Source of the DNA: Rhizobium ruizarguesonis
GTDB lineage: Bacteria > Pseudomonadota > Alphaproteobacteria > Rhizobiales > Rhizobiaceae
Direction of reading: 5' to 3'
DNA length: 64,000 nt
Assembly (NCBI RefSeq): GCF_012349115.1
Contig: NZ_PQIG01000122.1
Location: forward strand, 186,001 to 250,000
A model generated the notes under the pieces. That model ran no database searches, was not told where the DNA came from, and saw only the letters and a program-made list of their open reading frames with translations. Shown here one piece after another: positions 51,659 to 61,805 of this stretch; within the stretch, counting starts at the first letter, position 1; every line of letters starts with the position of its first letter. Position numbers and translations under genes: made by a program.

Positions 51659-52615
51659 TTGCTGCGCTACGTGCTAACCCGATTTGCCATCTGGATTCCG
51701 TCCGTTCTGGTGGTGATGCTTGCCGTTTATGCGCTGGCCTTCTATGGCGCCGGCGATCCGATCAAGCTGATCTTCCTGCGCGCGCCGGGCGACGTCGCCT
51801 ATAATCCGCAGCGCATCGAAGCCATTCGTGAAAGTGCCGGCCTCAACAAACCCTTCATCGTCCAGTTCGGCCTTTACATCTGGAATCTGCTGCACGGCCA
51901 ATTCGGCAACTCGCTGACATCGGGCCGCTCCGTCTGGGCGATGGTCTCGGCCGCAGCCCCCGTCTCCTTCCAGCTTGCCCTCTGCTCCATCATCCTGACC
52001 GCCGTCGTTGCAATCCCGCTTGGCATGATCGCCGCGCTCAACCAGAATTCGCGCATCGACTATGCCATTCTGGGCTCCGCACTCTTCCTCTGGGCGATCC
52101 CGGCCTATGTCGCCGGTCCGCTGCTGATGGTCGGCCTCATCGTGCTTCTGCCGGGTGCGAGCGTGCCTTACGGCTGGGGCGGGATCCTCGATGTCCGTAT
52201 CCTGCTGCCGCTGCTCGTCCTTTCCTTCCAGCCGATCGCGCTGATCGTGCGCCAGACGCGTGCCGCCGTCATCGAGGTCCTGTCGGAGGATTTCGTCCGG
52301 ACCGCCCGCGCCAAGGGCGTACCCGAAATCATCGTGGCGCTCCGCCATATCCTGCGGCCGGTGCTGACGCCCGTCGTCACGCAGCTCGGCCTGATCATGA
52401 TCACCATCGTCAACGGCGCGATCTTCGTCGAACTCGTCTTCGGCCTGCCGGGCCTCGGCCGGTTGACGGTGCAGGCGCTGATCAATTCCGATTATCCCGT
52501 CATTCTGGCGATCACGCTGATCGGATCGTTCCTGGTGATGGTGTCGAACCTCCTGGTGGATGTGCTCTATCCGCTGCTCGATCCGCGCGCCAATGATTCA
52601 AGAAGGAGCCGCTGA
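51659..52615 (+). CDS. ABC permease, DppB/OppB family
   Basis: A 318-residue inner-membrane permease. I prefer TTG 51659 (MLRYVLTRFAIWIPSV), five bases after GGGAGG; a GTG at 51653 would overlap that ribosome-binding site. Six helices; the DppB motif GDPIKLIF, NKPFIVQFGLYIWNLLHGQF, the periplasmic loop and the coupling block EDFVRTARAKGVPE are clear. It pairs with the DppC-type permease that begins two bases after its stop. Confidence 0.92.
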   Translation: MLRYVLTRFAIWIPSVLVVMLAVYALAFYGAGDPIKLIFLRAPGDVAYNPQRIEAIRESAGLNKPFIVQFGLYIWNLLHGQFGNSLTSGRSVWAMVSAAAPVSFQLALCSIILTAVVAIPLGMIAALNQNSRIDYAILGSALFLWAIPAYVAGPLLMVGLIVLLPGASVPYGWGGILDVRILLPLLVLSFQPIALIVRQTRAAVIEVLSEDFVRTARAKGVPEIIVALRHILRPVLTPVVTQLGLIMITIVNGAIFVELVFGLPGLGRLTVQALINSDYPVILAITLIGSFLVMVSNLLVDVLYPLLDPRANDSRRSR

Positions 52616-52617
52616 CC

Positions 52618-53570
52618 ATGTCCGCCATCCCTCTTTCCACCATCGAAACCGTCGAAGAACCGGTCAGCCTGTGGCGCGACGCCTGGTATCGACTGAGGCG
52701 CAACCGGCTTGCCATCTTCGGCCTCGTCATCGTCGTGATCCTCGCCTTCACGGCGATCTTCGGGCCTTACCTCACCCCCTATGACTATCTGAGCCAGGAT
52801 CTCAACGCCCGCAACGTCCTGCCGTCGATGAGCCACCTCTTCGGAACCGACGATCTCGGCCGCGACGTCTTCAGCCGTGTGGTCTTCGGCACGCGCACCG
52901 CTTTCCTCGTCGCCGTCATCGTCACCGTCTTCGCCGTGCTGATCGGTCTCGTGCTCGGTGCCGTCGCCGGCTTCTTCGGCAATCCGTTCGATCGCGTCAT
53001 CATGTGGCTGACCGACGTGACGATGTCGGTTCCCAACCTGCTGCTCGTCGTCGTCATCAACGCCTCGCTGAAATCGCCGATCAGCAAATGGATGGAGGCG
53101 CGTTATCTCGAGACCCTCAATCCCTTTTACCGCGAAACCATGTGGGTGGATTTCATCCTCGTCTTCGGCTCGATGGCGCTGATCTCCTGGCCGCCTTACG
53201 CCCGTCTCGTCCGCGCCCAGGTGCTGTCGATCCGCAGCCGGCCCTATATCACCGCGGCCCAGGCGCTCGGCCTGTCTAACTGGATCATCATCAAGCGCTA
53301 TGTCATCCCGAATGCGCTGGGGCCTTTGATCGTCTCGGTCAGCGCCGGTCTCGGCACGGCGATGGTGCTGGAAAGTGCCTTCAGCTTCCTTGGCGTCGGG
53401 GTCAATCCGCCGACGCCGAGCTGGGGCAACATGATCTCGGACGGCCTGCGTGTCTGGCAGCATTATCCCCACCTTCTCGCCGCTCCGGCGGCCGTGCTCG
53501 GCCTTGCCTCGGTTGCCTTCAGCTTCCTTGGCGACGGCCTCAACGACGCGCTCAATCCGCGGGGCAGCAA

Positions 53571-53574
<4 letters not shown>
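52618..53574 (+). CDS. ABC permease, DppC/OppC family
   Basis: A 318-residue permease with the short cytoplasmic N-terminus and WYRLRRNRLAIFGLVIVV first helix of the DppC group. The coupling block is PYITAAQALGLSNWIIIKRY, then VLESAFSFLGVGVNPPTPSW. An unusually long periplasmic loop (about residues 135-180) is visible. The stop overlaps the next ATG (ATGA). Confidence 0.92.
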
Positions 53575-54577
<1,003 letters not shown>

Positions 54578-54578
<1 letters not shown>

Positions 54579-55570
54579 TGGGTGCTCAGCCACTGCTCAA
54601 GATCGAAAATCTGGTCAAGCATTTCCACGTCAAGCTCGGCGCCTTCGGTGAACGCTCGGCAACCGTCTATGCGCTCGACAATGTCAATCTCGACATCATG
54701 GAAGGCGAGACGCTGAGCCTGGTCGGAGAATCCGGCTGCGGCAAGTCGACGACCGGTTTCACCATCCTCAACCTCTACAAGGCGACCAGCGGCAAGGTCG
54801 TTTACAAGGGCCAGGATCTCGCGACGCTCGACGAAAAGCAGATGCGGCCCTTCCGCCGCGACCTGCAGATCGTCTTCCAGGATCCGTATTCGACCCTCAA
54901 TCCGCGCATGACGGTGGGCGAGGCGATCGGCGAGCCGATCCTCTTCCACAAGCTCTGCACCAAGGCCGAGCTGAAGGACAGGGTCGCGACGCTGCTCACC
55001 GATGTCGGCCTGCCGACGCGGTTTGCCCAGCGTTACCCGCATGAGCTTTCCGGCGGCCAGCGGCAGCGCGTCGTCATTGCCCGCGCGCTCGCCTGCCAGC
55101 CGAAATTCATTGTTTGCGACGAGGCGATCTCGGCGCTCGACGTGTCGATCCAGGCGCAGATCATCAACCTGCTGCTCGATCTGCAGGAAAAATATGGGCT
55201 GACCTATCTCTTTATCGCCCATGATCTCGCAGTCGTGCGCCATATCAGCACCCGTGTCGGCGTCATGTATCTCGGGCGGCTCGCCGAACTTGCCACCCGC
55301 GAGGAGCTCTTCGACAATCCGCTGCACCCCTATACCAGGGCGCTGCTGTCGGCCGTTCCGGAGACCGATCCCGAACATGAGCGCACCCGCCAGCGTCAGA
55401 TCCTGCAGGGCGATGTGCCGAGCCCGCTGAACCCGCCGACCGGCTGCCGCTTTCACACGCGCTGCCCGATTGCCATGGATGTCTGCAGCAAGGTCATCCC
55501 CGTGTGGCAGGAAGCAAAACCCGGCCACCTCGTCGCCTGCCATGCCGTCAACACCGGACAGACCGCATGA
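54578..55570 (+). CDS. ABC ATPase, DppF/OppF family
   Basis: A 330-residue ATPase: Walker A VGESGCGKST, Q-loop IVFQDPYSTLNPRM, signature LSGGQRQRVVIARAL, Walker B FIVCDEAISALDVS (Ala for the usual Pro after Glu-Asp region is normal in this group) and FIAHDLAVV. C-terminal cysteine motif CRFHTRCPIAMDVC. The stop overlaps the kinase start (ATGA), linking the importer directly to a catabolic enzyme. Confidence 0.93.
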
Positions 55571-56631
55571 CGCTGAAGGCCGTTATCGTCGCCGATGATC
55601 TGACGGGTGCGCTCGATACCGGCACGCCCTTCGTCGACGCCGGACTTTCGGTTGCGGTCGCCGTCGATGTCGAGGCTGCCCAGGATGCGATCGCCACCGG
55701 CTGTGATGTCGTCGTCGTCAACACCGCTTCGCGTGCGCTTGGCGAACCGCAAGCTGCCGAGAGGGTCCGCTTCGCGACCGCGGCACTTCGTGGCGTGAAG
55801 CCCGCAGTCGTTATGAAGAAGATCGACTCCCGGCTGAAGGGCAATGTCGCGGCGGAGAGCCTGGCGCTGGCCGATGCGCTCGGCCTGGAGACTATCCTGG
55901 TGGCGCCCGCTATTCCCGATCAGGAGCGTCTGACCTTTAGGGGCTGTGTTGTCGGCCGCGGCGTCGACAAGCCACTGCCGATCGCCGATCTGTTCGAGGG
56001 CCGTGCGGGCAATGTTGCTGTTGCCGATGCAAAGGACGATAGTGATCTCGACCAGATCGTTGCCGATCATGACTGGCGGCTGACGCTTGCGGTCGGCGCA
56101 CGGGGTCTGGGTTCCGCACTTGCCCGCCAGCTCGGCGAGATGGGGCAGCAATCGGTGCCGGAGTTTGCGGCGACCCGGCGTACCCTGTTCGCCTTTGGCT
56201 CGCGCGACCCGATTACCACTACCCAGATGGACCGGCTCGAAGCCTCGGGTGTCCTGCGCATGGTGGTGGACGCGCCGATGGGGCAGGTCGAAGTCGGGGA
56301 GGGCATGGCGCTGCCGGCGCTGCTGCGTTGCACCGGCGATATGGCGGCCGATGCGGCATTGGTCGCCCGCCGTTTTGCGGCAGGCGTCAGATCGGTCATC
56401 GACGATACCAAGCCTGACATGCTGATGGTCGGCGGCGGCGACACGGCGCTTGCCGTTTTCCAGGCGCTCGGGGTCAGAGTTCTGGCGCCGAAGGGCGAAA
56501 TCGAGGCCGGCGTGCCGTGGTTCGATGTCACGGCCGTCGACGGACGGCATTTTCGGTGCGCGGTGAAGTCCGGGGGCTTCGGCAAGCCTGATAGTTTGCT
56601 AAGACTGGTTCTTTGGAATCGGGCGGCATAG
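55567..56631 (+). CDS. Four-carbon acid sugar kinase (DUF1537 family)
   Basis: A 354-residue kinase of the DtnK/OtnK/DenK family. The N-terminal substrate motif VIVADDLTGALDTG, KKIDSRLKGN, and the C-terminal ATP-binding VKSGGFGKPDSLLRL are all present. Characterised members phosphorylate D-threonate, D-erythronate or related acids at O4, and PdxA2 then yields DHAP. ATG 55567 is coupled to the ATPase stop, so transport and phosphorylation are co-produced. The substrate within the family cannot be fixed by eye. Confidence 0.9.
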   Translation: MTLKAVIVADDLTGALDTGTPFVDAGLSVAVAVDVEAAQDAIATGCDVVVVNTASRALGEPQAAERVRFATAALRGVKPAVVMKKIDSRLKGNVAAESLALADALGLETILVAPAIPDQERLTFRGCVVGRGVDKPLPIADLFEGRAGNVAVADAKDDSDLDQIVADHDWRLTLAVGARGLGSALARQLGEMGQQSVPEFAATRRTLFAFGSRDPITTTQMDRLEASGVLRMVVDAPMGQVEVGEGMALPALLRCTGDMAADAALVARRFAAGVRSVIDDTKPDMLMVGGGDTALAVFQALGVRVLAPKGEIEAGVPWFDVTAVDGRHFRCAVKSGGFGKPDSLLRLVLWNRAA

Positions 56632-56655
56632 TAAGATACCGCCGGGGAGAATGAC

Positions 56656-57420
56656 GTGGCTGAAGTGAATGGCGAATCTTTGAACGCGGAAGCCGGCCCG
56701 CCGGGCAAGCCTGAACGCGGCAAGGCCGTCAAGCTGGTCGATCGCGTCTTCGACCAGTTGCTCGAGCGTATCCGCGGCGGAAACTATCCGCCGGATTCAC
56801 GCCTTCCCGGCGAGCATGAGCTTGCCTCGATGCTGGGTGTATCGCGGCCGATCGTCCGCGATGCGCTGGCGCGCCTGCGCGATCAGGGCATGGTCTATGC
56901 CCGGCAGGGCGCCGGCACCTTCGTCAGCGCGCATGGATCGCCGACGACGCAGCTTGCCTATTCGCCGGTCAAGACGATCGCCGACATTCAACGCTGCTAC
57001 GAATTCCGCCTGACGATCGAGCCGGCGGCGGCCTATTTCGCCGCCAAACGCCGCAATGAGCAGGCCATTCAGAAGATCGCCAGCGCGCTTGCGGATCTGC
57101 GTGAGGCGACCAGCCATCAGCTTCACCGCACCGACGCCGATTTCCTCTTCCACCGCGCGGTGACGGAAGCTGCCAACAATCATTATTACACGGCCTCGAT
57201 CGATGCGCTGAAGGCCCATATCGCCGTTGGCATGCATCTCCACGGCCTGTCTTTGCTCGGCCCCCGCCAAGGGTTGGAACAGGTCTATGAAGAGCATAAC
57301 GCCATCTACAAGGCGATCGCCGATGGCCGGCCTGACGATGCACAAAGACTGATGAAGGCGCATCTCGAAGGTTCTCGGGATCGTCTGTTTGAGGGCAGGG
57401 TGCTCGACCTATCCTTCTGA
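56656..57420 (+). CDS. GntR-family (FCD) regulator of the island
   Basis: A 254-residue regulator starting with GTG 56656 (GGGGAGAA upstream). The HTH is RLPGEHELASMLGVSRPIVR, with RQGAGTFVSAHG as wing; the FCD domain follows with DADFLFHRAVTEAANNHYY and the C-terminal EEHNAIYKAIADG histidine block. It is last in the importer-kinase operon, 24 bases after the kinase, so autoregulation together with the operon is likely. The palindrome at 49684-49702 is its candidate operator. Confidence 0.88.
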   Translation: MAEVNGESLNAEAGPPGKPERGKAVKLVDRVFDQLLERIRGGNYPPDSRLPGEHELASMLGVSRPIVRDALARLRDQGMVYARQGAGTFVSAHGSPTTQLAYSPVKTIADIQRCYEFRLTIEPAAAYFAAKRRNEQAIQKIASALADLREATSHQLHRTDADFLFHRAVTEAANNHYYTASIDALKAHIAVGMHLHGLSLLGPRQGLEQVYEEHNAIYKAIADGRPDDAQRLMKAHLEGSRDRLFEGRVLDLSF

Positions 57421-57504
57421 CGCGCATTCCCAAGCGCCAAGCAGCTCGGAAATGGCAAGAGAGTTCATGCCCTTAAAGCGGGATGTCTCCTTCGTCGTCG
57501 ATTG

Positions 57505-57957
57505 TCAGCCGGATTTCTGCTTCTTGATGATGCTGATGTTGCCGCTCACTTCGAGGATGGCAAATTTTATCTCCGTAACGCTCTCGATGCCTTCCTGGCT
57601 TCGAGCCGCTTGCATGACGTCCTCCTTCTGCAGTCGGGCGCCTTTGAGCGCGCGCTCATCGTAGACGCCATCCGTCACCAGAACGGTTGGAACGCCATCG
57701 ATGATATGAGCTGCGCGAGGCCACCACCTCTTCACGTAAGACAGGCCGATGTCGGTCGTAAACAGCGTGAGGATCAAGACGACGGCGTTGGTGATCGAGA
57801 AGTCATCGCCCAGCATCGCCTGCTGGGTGGTCTCGGAAATCACCAGCACGATCACCAGATCAAACGGCGTCATCTGAGCCAATGTCCGTCTTCCCGACAG
57901 ACGGATGATCACGAGCAGGGTGAAATAGATTGCCAATCCGCGTAATACTGCATCCAC
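57505..57957 (-). CDS. DUF421 (YetF/YcaP-type) membrane protein
   Basis: A 150-residue protein with three N-terminal transmembrane helices (GLAIYFTLLVIIRLSGRRTL, DLVIVLVISETTQQAM, AVVLILTLFTTDIGL) and the DUF421 cytoplasmic domain (GVPTVLVTDGVYDERALKGA, QEGIESVTEIKFAILEVSG). The domain binds an unknown ligand; family members are linked to spores or membrane stress. It starts 10 bases after the stop of the methyltransferase-fusion gene, and both are probably one transcript. Confidence 0.9.
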   Translation of the reverse strand: MDAVLRGLAIYFTLLVIIRLSGRRTLAQMTPFDLVIVLVISETTQQAMLGDDFSITNAVVLILTLFTTDIGLSYVKRWWPRAAHIIDGVPTVLVTDGVYDERALKGARLQKEDVMQAARSQEGIESVTEIKFAILEVSGNISIIKKQKSG

Positions 57958-57967
57958 CGTGCCGCCC

Positions 57968-59200
57968 TCATGGAAAGATGAACGTGGATTGGCTGCGAGT
58001 CTCCCCGCCCATGCCGATAGTGGCGCGGCGAGGGCCGGGGAGTTGCGTTTGCAGACGGAAGACGATCTGTGTCAGTCCTGCCGGGTCGGCAGGAAACACA
58101 TAGCCTATCCGGCCTTCGCGCACGAAAGTCGCCTTTTGGGGTGGATCGATGCCCTGAACCGAGAAGGTTTGCAGAAAGGCGGCATCGATCGTGAAGACCC
58201 TGTCTTCGGATGACGGCGTGAAGTTCACGGTCATATCCTCAGGAGCATTCCATCGGGAGATGACGGGAAAGTCCACGGACCCATCGGCCAACAGAAGAGT
58301 TTGCCGCGAAAATGGACCGCCTCTTCCAAGCAAACCCAGCAAGCAGCTCAGCAGAAGAAGCGTGAACACGATCCAGGAACTACGTTGAACCGCCCAGAAA
58401 GTTTGCTGAAATTCGGTGTAATCGACCACACCTTCCGGCAACGCGGGCAACGGGTGTATCTTTCCCATGCCCCCTCCCTGTGCGTCTTGCGGAGAACTTG
58501 GCTCGGAGGCAAGCGTTCCCGGCAATGAGGGGGCCGTGGCCGTGTACATCGGATGGGTAGCAGTCCAGGCATCTTCGCCGATCAAGGGAACGAAGAGCAC
58601 CCCGCCGAGATCTTCTTCTTCGAACGTGACGTCCCCGGTACGCGTGACCCGTTTCAGGCGCTGCGCGTCACAGCGGCCGACCGGAATGATGAGCCGCCCT
58701 CCGAGGCCCAACTGCTCTTTCAAGGCGGTTGGCACCTCTGGTGCGCTCGCTGAAACAATAATAGCATCGAACGGAGCGGCTTCCGCCCAGCCCTTGCTGC
58801 CATCGCCGACGCGAACGTCAATGTTGCGGTATCCCAGTTTCTCGAACCGTTCCTTGGCCTGAAGCGCCAGCGCTTCGTGGCGCTCGATGGAATAGACGTG
58901 CCTTGTTATCCGGCTCAGGAGGGCTGAAGCGTAGCCGGAACCTGTTCCGACCTCGAGCACTGTGTCACCGGCATCCAGATTGGCCTTTTCGAGCATCAGA
59001 GCCACGATGAACGGCTGCGAAATTGTCTGGCCTTCGCCGATCGACAGCGGCGCATCCTCATAGGCGAATTCCTCGGAGCCCGGAGGAACGAATTTTTCGC
59101 GCGGCACTGTGCGCATCGCTTCGGTCACGCCTGGATCGCGAATGCCACGACGCGTAACGTGGTGCTCCACCATGCGATCTCGGATGCGCGTCATATCCAT
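57968..59200 (-). CDS. pcm: Protein-L-isoaspartate methyltransferase fused to a membrane-anchored domain
   Basis: A 410-residue protein. Residues 1-214 are a complete isoaspartate O-methyltransferase (EC 2.1.1.77): GQTISQP at 57-63, SAM motif LEVGTGSGY at 82-90, and FVPLIGEDAW at the end. A Ser/Pro-rich linker follows (about 215-244), then Met245 with GGGAGGG just upstream, one transmembrane helix (about 274-292, WIVFTLLLLSCLLGLLG) and a beta-rich soluble domain ending QSTFIFP that I do not recognise. Normal Pcm is about 215 residues, so this is a natural fusion, with a possible second product from Met245. It leads an operon with DUF421 behind a candidate EcfG promoter. Confidence 0.88.
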   Translation of the reverse strand: MDMTRIRDRMVEHHVTRRGIRDPGVTEAMRTVPREKFVPPGSEEFAYEDAPLSIGEGQTISQPFIVALMLEKANLDAGDTVLEVGTGSGYASALLSRITRHVYSIERHEALALQAKERFEKLGYRNIDVRVGDGSKGWAEAAPFDAIIVSASAPEVPTALKEQLGLGGRLIIPVGRCDAQRLKRVTRTGDVTFEEEDLGGVLFVPLIGEDAWTATHPMYTATAPSLPGTLASEPSSPQDAQGGGMGKIHPLPALPEGVVDYTEFQQTFWAVQRSSWIVFTLLLLSCLLGLLGRGGPFSRQTLLLADGSVDFPVISRWNAPEDMTVNFTPSSEDRVFTIDAAFLQTFSVQGIDPPQKATFVREGRIGYVFPADPAGLTQIVFRLQTQLPGPRRATIGMGGETRSQSTFIFP

Positions 59201-59261
59201 GGATCAGTTCCACTGTCGCCGACTGCACCTTGGGCAAACTTATGGGTGGTGCAGAATGTAA

Positions 59262-59286
59262 AACAAATGGGCGACCGGGGAGTTCC
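59262..59286 (-). promoter_or_regulatory. Candidate EcfG promoter for the pcm-fusion operon
   Basis: On the minus strand GGAAC (59286-59282), 16-nt spacer, TGTT (59265-59262); consensus CGTT, one base off. It lies about 60 bases upstream of ATG 59200. Isoaspartate repair and DUF421 fit a stress regulon. Confidence 0.45.
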
Positions 59287-59469
59287 TGAAAGGAGCAGGT
59301 TTTCGGCAAGCGCCAAGGGAATAGCAAAGCGACACGCAAGCATGTCGCACTTCAAAATAGAACGTACCCGGTTCCACGAACAGAACGTCAAAGTGCCACG
59401 TAAACGCGAGCGCTGATTTTTCAGCACGCGGAACGGCCGTTCGTCGAACAGGGATCGCCAGACAGCCCC

Positions 59470-59757
59470 CTAGCGATGATTTGCGGAAATCTTGCGAAGA
59501 TGATCTCTTATCATCGCGCGAAACTCGCGCAATGTTCGAAACCCGATGTGCTGTGCAAGTCGGTGAACCGTCGTTTGAGAAACCCTGCAATTGCGGGCAA
59601 TCGCAGCGGCACTTTCGAATGCAATCATTTCCGGCCGTTCTATAATCTGCCTCGCGACCTGTTCGAGACTGTTGGGAAAGACGATCTGCCGTTTGGCGAT
59701 CAGGTACTTCAGTTCCTGCAGTGTCGCGGGAGGACGGTGGTCTCTATCCTGTAGCAT
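59470..59757 (-). CDS. HTH-only RpiR-family fragment
   Basis: A 95-residue protein that matches only the N-terminal HTH_6 domain of RpiR-type regulators (LQELKYLIAKRQIVFPNSLE, AAAIARNCRVSQTTVHRLAQ, FRTLREFRAMIRDHLRKIS). A full RpiR protein has about 280 residues with a C-terminal SIS sugar-phosphate domain, which is absent here; I found no SIS-like frame in the next 250 bases. GGAAGGTGAAG precedes ATG 59757, so it may still be made and bind DNA without sensing a ligand. It lies 125 bases downstream of the inositol-dehydrogenase-like gene on the same strand. Confidence 0.8.
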   Translation of the reverse strand: MLQDRDHRPPATLQELKYLIAKRQIVFPNSLEQVARQIIERPEMIAFESAAAIARNCRVSQTTVHRLAQHIGFRTLREFRAMIRDHLRKISANHR

Positions 59758-59882
59758 TGCGCTTCACCTTCCAAAGATCCGTCTTCCGGTAATCTCGGTG
59801 CGACCCGGATGCATATTGGAAGGCGGCACGTCATCCCCGGTGGCGATGCGGCCATGTGAGCACATGGCCGCATCGAAACTTG

Positions 59883-60875
59883 TTAATCGACCCGCACCGG
59901 CCTGCCCGTCTGCCAGCTCACGGTGGCGGCCTCCGCCAGTTTCTGAGCCTGGAGGCCATCAATTCCGCCGGGCTTCGGCGAACGGTTGCCGCTGTCGATC
60001 GCATCAATGAAGGCATTGATCTCGTTGGCGTAGGCCTGGGCGTAGCGTTCAAGGAAGAAATACTGGACGGGATCGCCGCTAACACCATTCGCATTGGAAA
60101 GCTCGACGCTGGTTGCATGGATATTCCTCGCCGCAAGCATGCCGGCAGCTCCGTGGATTTCGATGCGCTGGTCGTAGCCATAAGTCGCCCGGCGCGAATT
60201 GGTGATAACGGCAATGCGCCCGGAAGCCGTCTGCATCTGCACCGCTGCAGTATCCACATCGCCCTCGGCTCCGATCGCCTTATCAACGAGCGAGGATCCA
60301 AGTGCATTCACGACGACGAATTCTTCCCCCATGAGGAAACGGGCCATGTCGAAGTCATGAATCATCATATCGCGGAACAGGCCGCCGGATGATTTGACGT
60401 AATCAGCCGGCGGCGGCGCGGGATCTCGGCTGGTGATCGTCACGATCTCGATTTCGCCGATGTCCCCGTGGCGCAGGCGCGCTTCCACGCTGGCGAAGTT
60501 CGGGTCAAACCGGCGATTGAAGCCGATCATCAAAGTCGACTTGTTCTTCTCGACGACGTCGAGGCAGGTATTGATACGCTCGACCGATAGGGACACGGGC
60601 TTTTCGCAGAGGATAGCCTTGCCGGCCTTCGCGGCCGCCTCGATGAGATCGGCGTGGCTGGGGGTCGGTGTCGCAATCAGGATCGCATCGACACTTGAGG
60701 ACTTGATGACCTCCTCCGCATCGGCAACCTCGGCGCCCGTCTGCGCGGCAAGCGCCTCTGCCGATGCCTTGAAGGCATCCGCCACATAGACGAGCTTCGC
60801 CTTCGGGTTCGCCGCAATAGTCGCGGCATGCACCTTGCCTATCCGGCCGGCGCCGATCACTCCAAACCTGATCAT
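59883..60875 (-). CDS. Inositol 2-dehydrogenase-like oxidoreductase (Gfo/Idh/MocA)
   Basis: A 330-residue NAD-dependent enzyme. GVIGAGRIG (5-13) is the Rossmann motif; CEKPVSL with Glu91-Lys92-Pro93 holds the catalytic Lys; RDMMIHDFDMARF supplies Asp169, His173 and Asp174, the IolG-type active site. myo-Inositol or another polyol is the likely substrate class. It ends a minus-strand operon of binding protein, permease, ATPase, TIM-barrel protein and this gene. IolG is the nearest name, but the family has many specificities. Confidence 0.87.
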   Translation of the reverse strand: MIRFGVIGAGRIGKVHAATIAANPKAKLVYVADAFKASAEALAAQTGAEVADAEEVIKSSSVDAILIATPTPSHADLIEAAAKAGKAILCEKPVSLSVERINTCLDVVEKNKSTLMIGFNRRFDPNFASVEARLRHGDIGEIEIVTITSRDPAPPPADYVKSSGGLFRDMMIHDFDMARFLMGEEFVVVNALGSSLVDKAIGAEGDVDTAAVQMQTASGRIAVITNSRRATYGYDQRIEIHGAAGMLAARNIHATSVELSNANGVSGDPVQYFFLERYAQAYANEINAFIDAIDSGNRSPKPGGIDGLQAQKLAEAATVSWQTGRPVRVD

Positions 60876-60917
60876 TGATATTTCTCCATGACGTGTAAGT
60901 GTTGACTATCGAAATCT

Positions 60918-61721
60918 TCAAACCGTGAAGGCGTCGCGGAAACGGGCAAGCGCCGTCTCATCGTCGCCGGAAGCCCAGGCCTCCATGCCGATCGTGCCGC
61001 GATAGCCCATATCCTTGAGCGCACGAGCAATTGCCTTGTAGTTGATCTCTCCGGTACCCGGCTCCATGCGGCCCGGAACATCCGCCACCTGGATTTCGCC
61101 GATATGGGGCAGAGCGCGCCGGCAAAGCTCGATCAGGTTTCCTTCGCCGATCTGAGCGTGATAGAGGTCGAGATTGAGCTTCAGCGCCGGCCGGTTTACC
61201 GACGAAACGAGCGCAACCGTATCGTCGGCCTTGGCAAACGGTGTCTTGGGGTGATCGACTGCTTCGTTGAGGTTTTCGAGCACGAAAGTGACGCCCTCTT
61301 TCTCGCCGAGGTCGGCGATACGGCTAAGCGTGTCGTGCGCCTTGAGCCACATGGCGCCCGTCACTTTGTCGGCCTTGACCACCGGCAAACCCTGGCCGTC
61401 AAGACCGGTCCCGTGCAGGTTGAGGCGCGGGCAATTGAGCTCCCTGGCGACCGGGATCGATTGCTTCGCAGTTCGCAGCAATTCGTCTGCGCCCGCGTCA
61501 TCGGCAAGCGTTCCAGTCACATAGCCCGTCATTGACGAGAAGACCGCTCCTGATCTTGCAAGGGCGGCGATGTCATGTTTCGTCCAATCCCAGATCTCGG
61601 CGTGAAAGCCGAGTTCGGTGATGCGCTTGAGCCTATCGACGACGGGCAGCGACTTGAAGACCATCTCGGCACAGACCGCGAGCGTGAAGGGGGATGAGGC
61701 ATTCGGCGAGCCGTCGTTCAT
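60918..61721 (-). CDS. TIM-barrel sugar isomerase/epimerase (hydroxypyruvate isomerase-like)
   Basis: A 267-residue AP endonuclease-2-fold protein. Start ATG 61721 (MNDGSPNASSPFTLAVCAEM) is preferred over a GTG-rich extension. Metal-site residues are in FVLENLNEAVDHPKTPF, LNLDLYHAQIGEG, IQVADVPGRMEPGTGEI and TIGMEAWASG, as in hydroxypyruvate isomerase and IolE/IolH-type proteins. Probably isomerises a keto-intermediate of the imported sugar or polyol. It lies 42 bases before the dehydrogenase gene. Confidence 0.85.
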   Translation of the reverse strand: MNDGSPNASSPFTLAVCAEMVFKSLPVVDRLKRITELGFHAEIWDWTKHDIAALARSGAVFSSMTGYVTGTLADDAGADELLRTAKQSIPVARELNCPRLNLHGTGLDGQGLPVVKADKVTGAMWLKAHDTLSRIADLGEKEGVTFVLENLNEAVDHPKTPFAKADDTVALVSSVNRPALKLNLDLYHAQIGEGNLIELCRRALPHIGEIQVADVPGRMEPGTGEINYKAIARALKDMGYRGTIGMEAWASGDDETALARFRDAFTV

Positions 61722-61805
61722 GACCGTATTCCATGATTGATGATTGAGTGAAAGGCGGCGACGGCCCTTGAAAACCAATGGAACGCCGCCTCGGAACCAA
61801 GCCGG

